Source: Actinophytocola sp.
Lineage (GTDB): Bacteria > Actinomycetota > Actinomycetes > Mycobacteriales > Pseudonocardiaceae
Length of the DNA stretch: 49,931 bases
Direction of reading: 5' to 3'
Assembly: GCF_009379765.1 (NCBI RefSeq)
Contig: NZ_WHTD01000047.1
Location: forward strand, 1-49,931
Positions within the stretch are counted from its first letter, which is position 1. Each line of letters opens with the position of its first letter. Positions 25,818 to 34,441 of this stretch are shown piece by piece. Below the pieces are notes generated by a model. That model was not told the origin of the DNA. It was given only the letters and a program-made list of their open reading frames with translations, and did no database searches. The position numbers and the translations under genes are program-made.

Positions 25818-26234
25818 ATGGCTGTCATGACCGAGCAGGATGTCCTGGCGGTACTCGAGAGGTTCGCCGCCGCGGAACGCAAGGCAGACACCGACGCCCT
25901 CGACGGGCTGCTCGCCGCGGACTTCCTCGGCGTCGGCCCACTCGGGTTCGTGCTCACCAAGGACCAGTGGCTCGACCGCTACCGCAGCGGCGCGCTGGTG
26001 CCGGCCGCGTTCGAGCTGCGGGACGTCGGCGTCCGGCGGTACGGCGCGACCGCGGTCGCGCTGGCCGCCCAGAAGCAGGAGGGCAGCTACCACGGCCACC
26101 CGGCGAACGGCGAGTTCCGCGCCGTGATCGTGCTGACCCGCCAGGACAGTGATCCGGGCGCCGGCTGGGTGATCGTGAGCTGCCAGCTGTCCGGCCCGCT
26201 CGGCCCGCCTCCTGGCGCGCGGCAAGCTCAGTAA
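25818..26234 (+). CDS. small NTF2-like (DUF4440/SnoaL-like) protein
   Basis: A 138-aa protein with the pattern EQDVLAVLERFAAAERKADT, LDGLLAADFLGVGPLGFVLT and KDQWLDRYRSGAL, as in DUF4440/nuclear-transport-factor-2 proteins, and a C-terminal sheet ending GAGWVIVSCQLSG. The start may be ATG 25818 or ATG 25827; neither has an SD, so a leaderless transcript is likely. It is the only plus-strand gene within the minus-strand core and its stop overlaps the tail of the NmrA-like gene by seven bases. Function unknown. Confidence 0.75.
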   Translation: MAVMTEQDVLAVLERFAAAERKADTDALDGLLAADFLGVGPLGFVLTKDQWLDRYRSGALVPAAFELRDVGVRRYGATAVALAAQKQEGSYHGHPANGEFRAVIVLTRQDSDPGAGWVIVSCQLSGPLGPPPGARQAQ

Positions 26235-26863
26235 GCGATCTCGACCGTCCGCCGGAAGGTCGACGCGTCCGCGGCGTGGGTGAGGAGATAGTGCGCCACG
26301 TCCGCGCGGGAGATCGACCAGCAGCCGCGCAGCTTCTCACCCGATGCGGACCGGTACACGCCGGTGACCGCGCCCTTCGTCAGCCGGGCCGCGCGCACCA
26401 ACGTCCAGTCCACATCGGACGCGCGCACCCGCTCCTCCATCAGCGCCATGTCCGCGTACGGCTTGGCGAGGATCCGGTGCAGCAGGAACCTCGCGATGAA
26501 CCACTCGGCGACCCGCCGCGGCGCCGGGATCTCCAGCGACGACGTCGACACCACCACGAGCCGGCGGACGCCCTCGGTGCGCATCGCGTCGACGATGTTG
26601 GCGGTGCCCTGCGAGTAGACCGTGGTGGCGTGCCGGTGCATGCCGATGCCCAGCGCCGAGATCACCACCTCCGCGCCCTCGACGGCACGACCCACCGCCG
26701 CCGGGTCCAGGACGTCCCCGGCCACCACGTTGATCCGCGCCGCCGGCCCGCCCAGCGCCTCTGGTCGGCGGGCCAGCACGGTCACCTTGTCGCCGACATC
26801 GAGCGCCTGCTCGACCACGCTGCGCCCGGTGCCACCGGTCGCGCCGAACACGGCCAGCCGCAT
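26228..26863 (-). CDS. NmrA-like NAD(P)-binding SDR
   Basis: A 211-aa atypical SDR. MRLAVFGATGGTGRSVVEQA gives the NADP-binding GATGGTG motif, followed by KVTVLARRPEAL and VVAGDVLDPAAVGRAVEGAE, as in NmrA/YwnB/flavin-reductase-like proteins. The classical YxxxK pair is not evident. AGGAGA precedes the ATG. It lies 69 bp after the FAD-dependent enzyme gene and probably belongs to the same minus-strand transcript. A redox-sensing or reductase role is possible. Confidence 0.85.
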   Translation of the reverse strand: MRLAVFGATGGTGRSVVEQALDVGDKVTVLARRPEALGGPAARINVVAGDVLDPAAVGRAVEGAEVVISALGIGMHRHATTVYSQGTANIVDAMRTEGVRRLVVVSTSSLEIPAPRRVAEWFIARFLLHRILAKPYADMALMEERVRASDVDWTLVRAARLTKGAVTGVYRSASGEKLRGCWSISRADVAHYLLTHAADASTFRRTVEIAY

Positions 26864-26932
26864 GGCTTTCTCCTGTGAGTCGGTCGCCCGTGACGCCACC
26901 CCGGTCGGGGCGGCGTCACGGGGATGGACGGG

Positions 26933-28372
26933 TCAGGCAGCCTGCTCGGTTGCCCCACCGGAAGCCGCGCGCACCGCGGCGACCAGGTCCGCGCGGCCCG
27001 CGCCCGGCAGCATCGGCGGCGGACCGCCGGCCAGCGCCGTGCCGACCCGTTCCTTGATCTCGTCGTTGGCGTACAGCTCGGCGGGCGACACCAGCGACAT
27101 CATCACCTGCGCAACCCGGCGCCAGATCTCGACGTCCTTGGTGGACGCCGCGACGACCGTGCCGAACGTGACCACCCCGGGCGGCGGCATCTGCGGCCGC
27201 CCACCCTTGACGGTGGCCTCCCACAGCCCCGCCCGGCCGCGGTCGTTGGCGATCGACTCGCCGAGCCACGGGGCGAGCAGTGCCTTGCTGGCGCCGGCGA
27301 ACCTCGCCGCCTGACCGCGGTCCACGGTCGGGTGCGCGGCGAGGGTGTCCACCAGCTCGAAGATGTGCGCCAGCGCCAGCGAGACACCCCGCCCGTAGGC
27401 CGGGTTGGTCGTGCACACCGAGTCGCCAAGGCCGTAGAAGCCGACCGGCAGGTCACCGGCGGGGTCGGCGAGGCGGGAGCTGTTGTCCAGCCCGCCCATC
27501 GCGTACACCGGGGAGATCGGCTCGGAGTTGCCGGGCGCGACCCATCCGGCGAGCAGGGGGGTGGCCCTGATCGCCGCGGTGAACGCTTCTTCGGTGCGCA
27601 GTGCCTTCATCTCCTTGTCGTCCGGCAGGACGCCGAGGGAGATGGAGAACGTGTCGCCGTCGCCGAGGAACAGCACGGCGGTGTAGCTGTCCCACAGGCC
27701 GCCGGCGCCGAACCCGCGGTTGAGCGGGCCGGGCGGCGCCGGGGTCAGCCGGCGGTAGTAGCGGGTGTAGTAGGTAATCCGGCAGCTCTCGCTGGTCTGC
27801 TCGGGCACCGGGAGGCCGGCGGCGCCGAGCCACTGCGCGGCGGCGGTCTTGCGGCCGCTCGCGTCGAGCACCAGGTCGGCGGCGATCTCCCTGCCGTCGT
27901 CGAGGCGCACGCCGGTGACCCGGCCACCCCCGGCGACGACCCCGCGGACCGTCGCGCCGGACCGGACCGACACGCCCGGCCTGGCCAGCGCTCGGTCCCG
28001 CAGCACCCACTCGAACACCGAGCGGCGGCTGGTGAGCATGTTCAGCTCGGCGTCGGAGGGCGTGCGCTCGAAGTCGCCCAGCATCGGCGGTGGGAAGTCG
28101 GCCAGGTTGACCTTGCCCGCGCCCGCGGCCACCAGCGCCTCGTACACGTCCGGCAGCCGGTCGCGCAGCAGGTTGGTGCCCCGCGAGCCGAACGCGTGCG
28201 AGTGCGCGGCCTGCGGCACGGTCGGCCGCACCCAGCCGCCCGCCGCCTCGTCCAGTGTGGACGGTGGGGCGGCGGCCTCGCGCTCGACCAGCTCGACCTC
28301 GTGGCCCGCGTCGGCCAGCGCCGCCGCGGCGGCGAGCCCGGTGACGCTGGCGCCAACAGCGATGATCTTCAT
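26933..28372 (-). CDS. FAD-dependent oxidoreductase/monooxygenase
   Basis: A 479-aa flavoprotein. The N-terminal dinucleotide motif is a variant (VGASVTGLAAAAALADAGHE) followed by VELVER. A DG motif region reads LVLDASGRKT, and the second FAD motif is YGLGDSVCTTNPAYGRGVSL. This layout fits group A monooxygenase or geranylgeranyl-reductase-like enzymes that hydroxylate aromatic or polyketide substrates. The C-terminal 130 residues are helical with no known motif. It starts four bases after the SnoaL-like gene. It lacks the halogenase WxWxIP motif, so a halogenase is unlikely. Confidence 0.88.
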   Translation of the reverse strand: MKIIAVGASVTGLAAAAALADAGHEVELVEREAAAPPSTLDEAAGGWVRPTVPQAAHSHAFGSRGTNLLRDRLPDVYEALVAAGAGKVNLADFPPPMLGDFERTPSDAELNMLTSRRSVFEWVLRDRALARPGVSVRSGATVRGVVAGGGRVTGVRLDDGREIAADLVLDASGRKTAAAQWLGAAGLPVPEQTSESCRITYYTRYYRRLTPAPPGPLNRGFGAGGLWDSYTAVLFLGDGDTFSISLGVLPDDKEMKALRTEEAFTAAIRATPLLAGWVAPGNSEPISPVYAMGGLDNSSRLADPAGDLPVGFYGLGDSVCTTNPAYGRGVSLALAHIFELVDTLAAHPTVDRGQAARFAGASKALLAPWLGESIANDRGRAGLWEATVKGGRPQMPPPGVVTFGTVVAASTKDVEIWRRVAQVMMSLVSPAELYANDEIKERVGTALAGGPPPMLPGAGRADLVAAVRAASGGATEQAA

Positions 28373-28376
28373 GGGC

Positions 28377-28772
28377 TCACGCGTTCCAGAACTCGTCGAC
28401 GGCGTACACGTCGTTCGGGTAGGTCCAGAACTCCTTGATCTTGCCGGCCACGATGCGCGCCACGTTGATGAACGGCATCTCCAGCACGATGCCCTTGCGC
28501 TCGTAGCGGGTGTGCAGGATGGCGAACGCGTGGTTGTCGCTCGCGCCGATCTCCGTGACCTCCATGTGGAGGTTTCCGTTGGTCAGCTCCCACATCTTGT
28601 TGGCGAACGCGGTGGAGTCCTCGATGCCCACGTGCTCACCCGACAGCGGGTTGCGGCCCGGGTAGTGGTGCACCGAGTCCTCGTGCCAGTAGGTGCCCGC
28701 GGTCTCCACGTCGCCGGCCCCGAAGGACGCGTACACCTTCTCCATCAGCTGGACGTTCGGGTGGTCGGACAT
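28377..28772 (-). CDS. SnoaL-like polyketide cyclase family protein
   Basis: A 131-aa NTF2-fold protein (MEKVYASFGAGDVETAGTYW, HEDSVHHYPGRNPLSGEHVG, EEGK-like VAGKIKEFWTYPND). The pattern is that of SnoaL-like and ketosteroid-isomerase-like proteins. AAGGAG is well placed before the ATG. It lies between E1 beta and the FAD enzyme in a tight minus-strand operon, so it probably works on the same intermediate. The exact reaction (aldol cyclisation, isomerisation, dehydration) is unknown. Confidence 0.85.
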   Translation of the reverse strand: MSDHPNVQLMEKVYASFGAGDVETAGTYWHEDSVHHYPGRNPLSGEHVGIEDSTAFANKMWELTNGNLHMEVTEIGASDNHAFAILHTRYERKGIVLEMPFINVARIVAGKIKEFWTYPNDVYAVDEFWNA

Positions 28773-28794
28773 TGTTCGTCTCCTTAGTGGACGG

Positions 28795-29847
28795 TCAGGA
28801 CGCTTTCGACAGGGAGGCCGGGAGGGTGGCGCGCGCCGCGTCCGCGATCTTGCCGGCGTTGGGCGGGAACGCGTCCTCGAGCACCGGGCTGAACGGCACC
28901 GGCGCGTGCGGACCGGTGACCGTGCGGACCGCCGCGGACAGCGAGCCGAACCGGTGCTCGGCGACGTTGCCGGCGATGTCGGTGGCGATCGAGCAGCGCG
29001 GGCTCGACTCGTCGACGACGACCAGCCGGCTGGTCTTCTCGACACTCGCGTACACCGTGTCGAAGTCGAACGGCGAGAGCGTGCGCGGGTCGACGACCTC
29101 GGCCTCGACCCCCTCCGCGGCGAGCCGCTCGGCGGCCCCGAGCGCCTCGTTGACCATCCGTCCTATCGCGACGATCGTGACGTCGCCACCCTCGCGCACG
29201 ACCTTCGCCTCGCCCAGCGGGATCGTGTACCGCTGCTCCGGCACCACGCCGCGGCTGCCGAAGTAGAGCATCTTGTGCTCGAAGAAGACCACCGGGTCGT
29301 CGTCCTGGATGGACGCCGCGAGCAGGCCCTTGGCGTCGACCGGGTTGGACGGCGCGACGACCTTGAGCCCGGGGATGTGCGCGAACAGCGAGTAGAGCGA
29401 CTGGGAGTGCTGCGCGCCGCGGCGCATCCCCGTGCCCCACATGGCCCGCAGCACCAGCGGCACCTTGGCCTTGCCGCCGACCATGTAGCGCAGCTTCGCG
29501 GCCTGGTTGAGGATCTGGTCGAAGCAGACCCCGGCGAAGTCCACGAACAGCAGGTCGGCCACCGGGCGCAGGCCCGTGGCGGCGGCGCCGACCGCGGCGC
29601 CGACGAACGCCGCCTCGGTGATCGGCGCGTCGAACACCTTGTCCGGGAACTGGTTGTGCAGCCCGCGGGTCGGGCCCCAGGCGTGGCCGAGCGTGCCGTC
29701 GCAGCCGGTCCCGCCGATGTTGTCCTCGCCGAACACGACCACCGACGGGTCCGCGGCCATCTCCTGCGCGAGCGCCTCGTTCAGTGCCTCCAGGTAGGAC
29801 AGCACGCGGGGCTGTTCCGCCTCTCCGGAATTAAAACTTGTGGTCAC
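28795..29847 (-). CDS. 2-oxoacid dehydrogenase E1 beta subunit-like
   Basis: A 350-aa protein with the transketolase pyrimidine-binding and C-terminal domains of PDH/acetoin-dehydrogenase E1 beta: VVVFGEDNIGGTGCDG, PITEAAFVGAAVGAAATGLR, KLRYMVGGKAKVPLVLR, HSQSLYSLFAHIPGLKVVAP and VEAEVVDPRTLSPFD. With E1 alpha it forms a ThDP-dependent heterotetramer that decarboxylates a 2-oxoacid such as pyruvate. GTG start with GAGGTGA upstream. No E2 or E3 gene is in the window, unlike housekeeping complexes. AviB1/AviB2-like pairs transfer the two-carbon unit to a deoxysugar; a similar role is inferred here. Confidence 0.92.
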   Translation of the reverse strand: MTTSFNSGEAEQPRVLSYLEALNEALAQEMAADPSVVVFGEDNIGGTGCDGTLGHAWGPTRGLHNQFPDKVFDAPITEAAFVGAAVGAAATGLRPVADLLFVDFAGVCFDQILNQAAKLRYMVGGKAKVPLVLRAMWGTGMRRGAQHSQSLYSLFAHIPGLKVVAPSNPVDAKGLLAASIQDDDPVVFFEHKMLYFGSRGVVPEQRYTIPLGEAKVVREGGDVTIVAIGRMVNEALGAAERLAAEGVEAEVVDPRTLSPFDFDTVYASVEKTSRLVVVDESSPRCSIATDIAGNVAEHRFGSLSAAVRTVTGPHAPVPFSPVLEDAFPPNAGKIADAARATLPASLSKAS

Positions 29848-29958
29848 CTTGGTTCACCTCGTCCGGTTCGGCACGTACTTGTGGCCGGTTTGCGTCCCGT
29901 TCCCCTTGGGTTGCGGTTCGCAGATACGCGATTCGTCAAGTGCGGTCATGGCTGTCTC

Positions 29959-30936
29959 TCAGTACGTGACGTAGACGTCGGTGAGCAGCTCGGCCAGGTC
30001 GGGCGCGGGCGCGGCCTTCGCGTCGGCGACGGCCACCTCGACGGCCGCATCGACCGTCACGTCGACGGCCGCGAGGTCGTCGGCGGGCAGCTCGCTCGCG
30101 GCCGCGAACCTGTCGAGGCAGTCGGCGTCGGCGCGCAGCCGCTCGACCTCGCCCTCGCCCCGGTAGCCCTGCTGGTCGAAACCCTCCATGTGACCGAAGA
30201 ACCGGCCGGCCTTGCACTCGATGAGCGACGGGCCGCCGCCGGTGCGGGCCCGCTCGACCGCGGCCTCGGTGGCCGCGCGGACCGCGAAGTAGTCCGTACC
30301 GTCCACAATGGTCGCGGGCATGCCGTACGCCTCGGCCCGGCGGGCCACGTCCAGCCCGCGCAGGTGGTAGCGGGTGCCGGTGGCCTGCGCGTAACCGTTG
30401 TCCTCCACCACGAACACCACCGGCAGCTGCCAGACCGTGGCGAGGTTGAGGCTCTCGGCGAACGAGCCCTGGTTGGCCGCCCCGTCACCGACGAACGCGA
30501 CCGACACGTGCGTCTTGTCCAACACCTTGGCCGACAGTGCCGAGCCGCAGGCCAGCGGCGCACCACCGGCGGCGACCCCGTTCGCGCCGAGCATGCCGCG
30601 CTCGAAGTCGGCGATGTGCATCGAGCCGCCCTTGCCGTTGCACGAGCCACCCGCCTTGCCGTACAGCTCGCGCATCATCTCGTTGATGTCGCAGCCCTTG
30701 GCGATCGCGTGGCCGTGGCCGCGGTGGGTGCTGGCGATGTAGTCGCCCTCGGCCAGCGCCCCGCAGACCCCGGCGGCCACCGCCTCCTGACCGGCGTAGA
30801 GGTGCACCGCCCCGGGCAGCTCACCGGTGGTGAACTCCGTGTGGACCCGCTCCTCGAAGGCGCGAATGGTCCGCATCACCCGGTACGCCTCGATCAGTTC
30901 CTCGCGGCCGAGCGCGCCGGCGGATTCTGTCGCCAT
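29959..30936 (-). CDS. 2-oxoacid dehydrogenase E1 alpha subunit-like
   Basis: A 325-aa E1 alpha: EAYRVMRTIRAFEERVHTEF, GAVHLYAGQEAVAAGVCGAL, YIASTHRGHGHAIAKG, and the ThDP/Mg motif GDGAANQGSFAESLN with VVEDNGYAQAT, as in acetoin dehydrogenase AcoA. The ATG at 30936 was chosen because the conserved fold begins just after it and AAAGGA precedes it; the open frame continues far upstream without conserved sequence. It is the first gene of the minus-strand unit E1 alpha-E1 beta-SnoaL-FAD enzyme-NmrA. A 111-bp gap separates it from E1 beta. Confidence 0.93.
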   Translation of the reverse strand: MATESAGALGREELIEAYRVMRTIRAFEERVHTEFTTGELPGAVHLYAGQEAVAAGVCGALAEGDYIASTHRGHGHAIAKGCDINEMMRELYGKAGGSCNGKGGSMHIADFERGMLGANGVAAGGAPLACGSALSAKVLDKTHVSVAFVGDGAANQGSFAESLNLATVWQLPVVFVVEDNGYAQATGTRYHLRGLDVARRAEAYGMPATIVDGTDYFAVRAATEAAVERARTGGGPSLIECKAGRFFGHMEGFDQQGYRGEGEVERLRADADCLDRFAAASELPADDLAAVDVTVDAAVEVAVADAKAAPAPDLAELLTDVYVTY

Positions 30937-31122
30937 GGGACGGTTTCCTTTCCGAGTTCCCGCGGGATTCGTGCTGTCGCCTTCGCCGAGGCTAGGTCGA
31001 TCTGCGGCGGATCCGGGGAAAGGTCGAGCCGCCCTCGACCGCGTGTGCCGGAGCACTGTCAGGTGCTCGTCAGCGAGGTGTCGACGTACTGTGGGAACGA
31101 GCCCATCCGACAGGAGGTCCAG

Positions 31123-32286
31123 GTGCACACCAGCGACGACTCGCGGATCGAGACCCTCGCCGTCCACGCGGGCGAGCGGGTGCCGGGGCCCGACGGCTCC
31201 GTGGTGTTCCCCATCTACCAGGGCACGGTCTACACGTCCGAGCCCGGTGAGAGCTACCACGACATCAAGTACCACCGGCTGAACTCGACCCCGTCGCAGG
31301 TCTACCTGCACGACAAGCTCGCCGCGCTCGAGGGCGCCGAGGCCGCGCTCGCGACGGCGTCCGGCATGGCCGCGGTCACGACGATCCTGCACACGCTGCT
31401 GCACGCCGGCGACCACCTGCTCGTCGGCGACGTCCTCTACGGCGGCACGCACAACTTCCTCACCGGGCACGCCGAGGCGCTGGGCCTGAGCTACACGATG
31501 GTCGACCCGCACCAGCCGGACACCTGGGCCGCGGCCAAGCGGCCCAACACGAAGGCGTTCCTCGTCGAGACCATCACCAACCCGCTGATGCGGGTTGGCG
31601 CGCTGCGGGAGGTCGTGGCGTTCGCCCGGGCCGAGGGCCTGGTCAGCGTCGTGGACAACACGTTCGCGAGCCCGGTCAACTTCCGCCCCGTCCCGGCAGG
31701 CTTCGACCTCGTGTTCCACAGCGCCACCAAGTACCTCAACGGCCACTCCGACCTGGTGGCCGGCGCGGTCGCGGGCTCGGCGGCACTGGTGGACCAGGTG
31801 CGCAAGGAGCTCAACATCTACGGCGCCAGCCTCGACCCGCAGGCCGGGTTCCTGCTGGCCAGGGGCCTGAAGACACTCGCCATCAGGGTCCGGGCGCAGA
31901 ACGCGAACGCCCAGGCGCTGGCCGAGTTCCTCGCCGCCAGCGGCAAGGTGGCGACGGTCAACTACCCGGGCCTGGCCGACCACCCGGACCACGCGCACGC
32001 GGCCGAGCTGCTGTCCGGCTTCGGCGGCATGCTGAGCTTCCGGCTGGCCGGCGGCGTGGAGGCGGCCGACACACTGCTGGACGCGCTGCGGCTGCCGGCG
32101 GTCGCGCCGTCGCTCGGTGGCGTCGAGTCGCTCGTCACCCGCCCATCCCTCACCTCGCACGCCGGCATGAGCCAGGAGGACCGCGCGAAGGCAGGCGTGA
32201 CCGACGACCTGATCCGCTTCAGCTGCGGCATCGAGCACGTCGACGACCTGCTGGAGGACTTCGCGCAGGCACTCGACAAGGTCTAG
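31123..32286 (+). CDS. cystathionine gamma-synthase/lyase family PLP enzyme
   Basis: A 387-aa fold-type I trans-sulfuration enzyme: TLAVHAGERVPGP, YHRLNSTPSQVYLHDKLAAL, ALATASGMAAVTTILHTLLH, DNTFASPVNFRP and the PLP lysine K203 in HSATKYLNGHSDL, with LGGVESLVTRPSLTSH near the end. Family members make or break C-S bonds of cysteine, homocysteine or methionine. The GTG at 31123 follows CAGGAGG. Divergent from E1 alpha (186-bp gap) and five bases from the PPOX gene. It could be primary metabolism at the cluster edge or supply a sulfur-containing unit. Confidence 0.9.
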   Translation: MHTSDDSRIETLAVHAGERVPGPDGSVVFPIYQGTVYTSEPGESYHDIKYHRLNSTPSQVYLHDKLAALEGAEAALATASGMAAVTTILHTLLHAGDHLLVGDVLYGGTHNFLTGHAEALGLSYTMVDPHQPDTWAAAKRPNTKAFLVETITNPLMRVGALREVVAFARAEGLVSVVDNTFASPVNFRPVPAGFDLVFHSATKYLNGHSDLVAGAVAGSAALVDQVRKELNIYGASLDPQAGFLLARGLKTLAIRVRAQNANAQALAEFLAASGKVATVNYPGLADHPDHAHAAELLSGFGGMLSFRLAGGVEAADTLLDALRLPAVAPSLGGVESLVTRPSLTSHAGMSQEDRAKAGVTDDLIRFSCGIEHVDDLLEDFAQALDKV

Positions 32287-32291
32287 CCGGG

Positions 32292-32711
32292 GTGGACCTG
32301 GACGTGCCGGCGGCCCGCGCCCGCTGCGCGGCGGCGCGCGTGGCCCGGCTCGCGACGGTGGACGGCGGCGGTCGCCCGCACCTGGTGCCGGTGACCTTCG
32401 CCGTCCGCGGCGACGTGGCGGCGATCGCGGTCGATCACAAGCCGAAGCGCACCACCGAGCTCAGGCGGCTCGCCAACATCGAGTCCAACGACCGGGTGAG
32501 CGTCCTCGTCGACCACTACGACGACCAGGACTGGACGCGGCTGTGGTGGGTGCGCGCGGACGGTACTGCCCGGGTCCTGCGCGGCGACGACCGCGACGAG
32601 CCGATCGGCTGGCTCGTGGCCAAGTACCCGCAGTACCGGGCCCGGCCTCCCGCCGGCCCGGTGATCCTGATCGAGGTCGAGGTCTGGCGCGGCTGGGCGG
32701 CCGCCGGCTGA
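32292..32711 (+). CDS. PPOX-class F420-dependent family protein (Rv0121c-like)
   Basis: A 139-aa split-barrel protein. ARVARLATVDGGGRPHLVPV is the family's N-terminal strand block, followed by DHKPKRTTELRRLANIESND and WWVRADGTARVL, features of the F420-binding PPOX group. GTG start five bases after the preceding stop with no separate SD, so translation is probably coupled to the PLP gene. Function is redox or F420 binding, not defined further. Confidence 0.85.
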   Translation: MDLDVPAARARCAAARVARLATVDGGGRPHLVPVTFAVRGDVAAIAVDHKPKRTTELRRLANIESNDRVSVLVDHYDDQDWTRLWWVRADGTARVLRGDDRDEPIGWLVAKYPQYRARPPAGPVILIEVEVWRGWAAAG

Positions 32712-32907
32712 TCCCTCGGGCCCGGGAGTCGCGCCGCGTGACGTCGTCTGGCATTGTTTATTTCGTACGCAGTAGAGCTCGCGGGGGCGGAACCATGACC
32801 GACGCACCGCCCGTACCTGCCCGTTCGACCCGCCGGAGGAGCTGCGGGCACGCGCCGAGCGGCCGCTGTCCCGGCTGCGCTTCACGGACGGCTCGCTCGG
32901 CTGGCTG

Positions 32908-33960
32908 GTGACCGGGTACGCCGAGGCCCGCCAAGTGCTCGCCGACCCCCGGTTCTCCGCCCGGCTCGACCTGGCCGGCTCGGCGATCCGCCGGAACGCA
33001 CCCGACGCGGGGCCGCCGGGCGCGTTCCTGTTCATGGACCCGCCGGACCACACCCGCTGTCGCAAGCCGCTGACCGGCCGGTTCACCGTGCGGCGGATGC
33101 GCCTGCTCGAGCCGAGGATCGCCGAGACCGTCGAGGCGACGCTGACCGCGATGGAGCGCGGCGGCCCACCGGCCGACCTCGTGACCCAGTTCGCCCTGCC
33201 GGTGGCGTCGCAGGTGATCTGCGCGCTGCTCGGCGTGCCGTACGCCGGGCACGAGGCGTTCGAGCGGCAGTCGCTGGACATGGTCGACCCGACGAAGGAC
33301 GAGGCCGAGCGGGCCGCCGCCGGCGAGGCGATGTTCCAGATGCTGCACGCGCTGGTCCGGCACAAGCGCGCTGAGCCGGCCGACGACCTGCTCAGCGGCC
33401 TCACCGGGAGCGATCTGGACGACGTCGAGCTGACCGGGATCGCGATGGTGCTGCTGTTCGCCGGCCACGAGACGAGCGCGAACATGCTCGCGCTCGGCAC
33501 GTTCGCGCTGCTGCGCCACCCCGACCAGCTGGCCGCCCTGCGCGCCGGCGAGTCCGATGTGGACGATGTGGACGGTGCGGTCGAGGAACTGCTGCGGCAC
33601 CTGAGCATCGTGCAGTACGAGGTGAACCGGGCGGCACTCGCCGACGTCGAGGTGGCCGGCGAGACGATCAGCGCCGGGGAGAGCGTGCTGGTGTCGCTGC
33701 CGCTGGCCAACCGCGACGGGGACCGCTTCCCCGACCCCGACGAGCTGGACCTCACCCGCGCGACCGGCGGGCACCTGGCGTTCGGGCACGGCGTGCACCA
33801 GTGCCTCGGCCAGCAGCTGGCCCGGATCGAGCTGCGCCTCGGCTGCACCACGCTGCTGCGCCGTTTTCCCGACCTTCGCCTGGCGATCCCGGCCGAGGAG
33901 GTCCCGCTGCGCACCGGCCGCGGCATCTACGGCGTCGACCGCCTCCCGGTCGCCTGGTGA
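32908..33960 (+). CDS. cytochrome P450 with frameshifted N-terminus
   Basis: 350 aa from the first usable start (GTG 32908) in the frame that carries the P450 body: I-helix FAGHETSAN, ExxR EELLRH, heme motif FGHGVHQCLGQQLAR. The same frame stays P450-like back to about 32815 (CPFDPPEELRARAERPLSRL) but has no start codon. An ATG at 32795 begins a typical N-terminus (MTDAPP) in another frame; one extra base in the CCC run at about 32808-32810 would join the two into MTDAPPRTCPFDPP. So either a base is missing in the assembly or the gene is damaged. From 32908 alone the protein lacks the A-helix and first strands. Confidence 0.85.
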   Translation: MTGYAEARQVLADPRFSARLDLAGSAIRRNAPDAGPPGAFLFMDPPDHTRCRKPLTGRFTVRRMRLLEPRIAETVEATLTAMERGGPPADLVTQFALPVASQVICALLGVPYAGHEAFERQSLDMVDPTKDEAERAAAGEAMFQMLHALVRHKRAEPADDLLSGLTGSDLDDVELTGIAMVLLFAGHETSANMLALGTFALLRHPDQLAALRAGESDVDDVDGAVEELLRHLSIVQYEVNRAALADVEVAGETISAGESVLVSLPLANRDGDRFPDPDELDLTRATGGHLAFGHGVHQCLGQQLARIELRLGCTTLLRRFPDLRLAIPAEEVPLRTGRGIYGVDRLPVAW

Positions 33961-33967
33961 GCGGTCG

Positions 33968-34438
33968 TCAGGCGAGCAGGCCGAGGGCGCGGAACCGGTC
34001 GAGCATGGCGTCCCGCGACAAGGCGCCGGCGAGGAGGAGCGGTGTGTCGGCGTCCAGCTCGCGCAGCGACGTGAGCAGCCGGTCCGCGCGGGGGTCCGCC
34101 CGGCTCAGGTCCGCCACGACAACCGTGTAGCCGCCGTCGGCGAAGTGGTCCAATGCCTCGTCGACGTCGCCGACGACATCGGCCGGGACGGCGAGCCGGT
34201 CGAGGACCGCCGCGTTCGGCCCGTTCCGGTCGCCCACCCACAGCACCGGCGGCCCCGGCTCGGGGTCGGGCTCCGGATCAGCGAGGCCCTGCGCCTGCAT
34301 GGCCTTGAGGTTGACTCGGTCGAGCAGCCGGGCGACCGGCTTGGCGAACACCACCAGGCCCACGAGCAGCAGCATCAGCGCCAGGCCCATGACCATGTTG
34401 GTCACCGGGTTCGGGTGGGCGAACCGATCGGCCAGCAC
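33968..34438 (-). CDS. membrane-anchored degenerate receiver-like protein
   Basis: A 156-aa protein. One transmembrane helix (about residues 13-33, NMVMGLALMLLLVGLVVFAK) is followed by an acidic-Pro linker (about 54-63). Then comes a receiver-like alpha/beta domain: PVLWVGDRNGPNAAVLDRL, DEALDHFADGGYTVVVADLSR, LLTSLRELDADTPLLLAG. The first acidic pair is reduced (GD), the central Asp of ADLSR is kept, and no conserved Lys follows, so phospho-relay is doubtful. GTG start three bases after the ATPase stop; last gene of the YqiJ-flotillin-ATPase operon. Likely a regulator or adaptor of that membrane system (inference). Confidence 0.75.
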   Translation of the reverse strand: MLADRFAHPNPVTNMVMGLALMLLLVGLVVFAKPVARLLDRVNLKAMQAQGLADPEPDPEPGPPVLWVGDRNGPNAAVLDRLAVPADVVGDVDEALDHFADGGYTVVVADLSRADPRADRLLTSLRELDADTPLLLAGALSRDAMLDRFRALGLLA

Positions 34439-34441
34439 GGC

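Noticed and set aside
26933..28372. Flavin-dependent halogenase
   Set aside because: The WxWxIP motif and the catalytic-lysine context are not seen.
28795..30936. Housekeeping pyruvate dehydrogenase
   Set aside because: No E2/E3 genes and placement inside a biosynthetic operon; kept as a pathway enzyme instead, with uncertainty.
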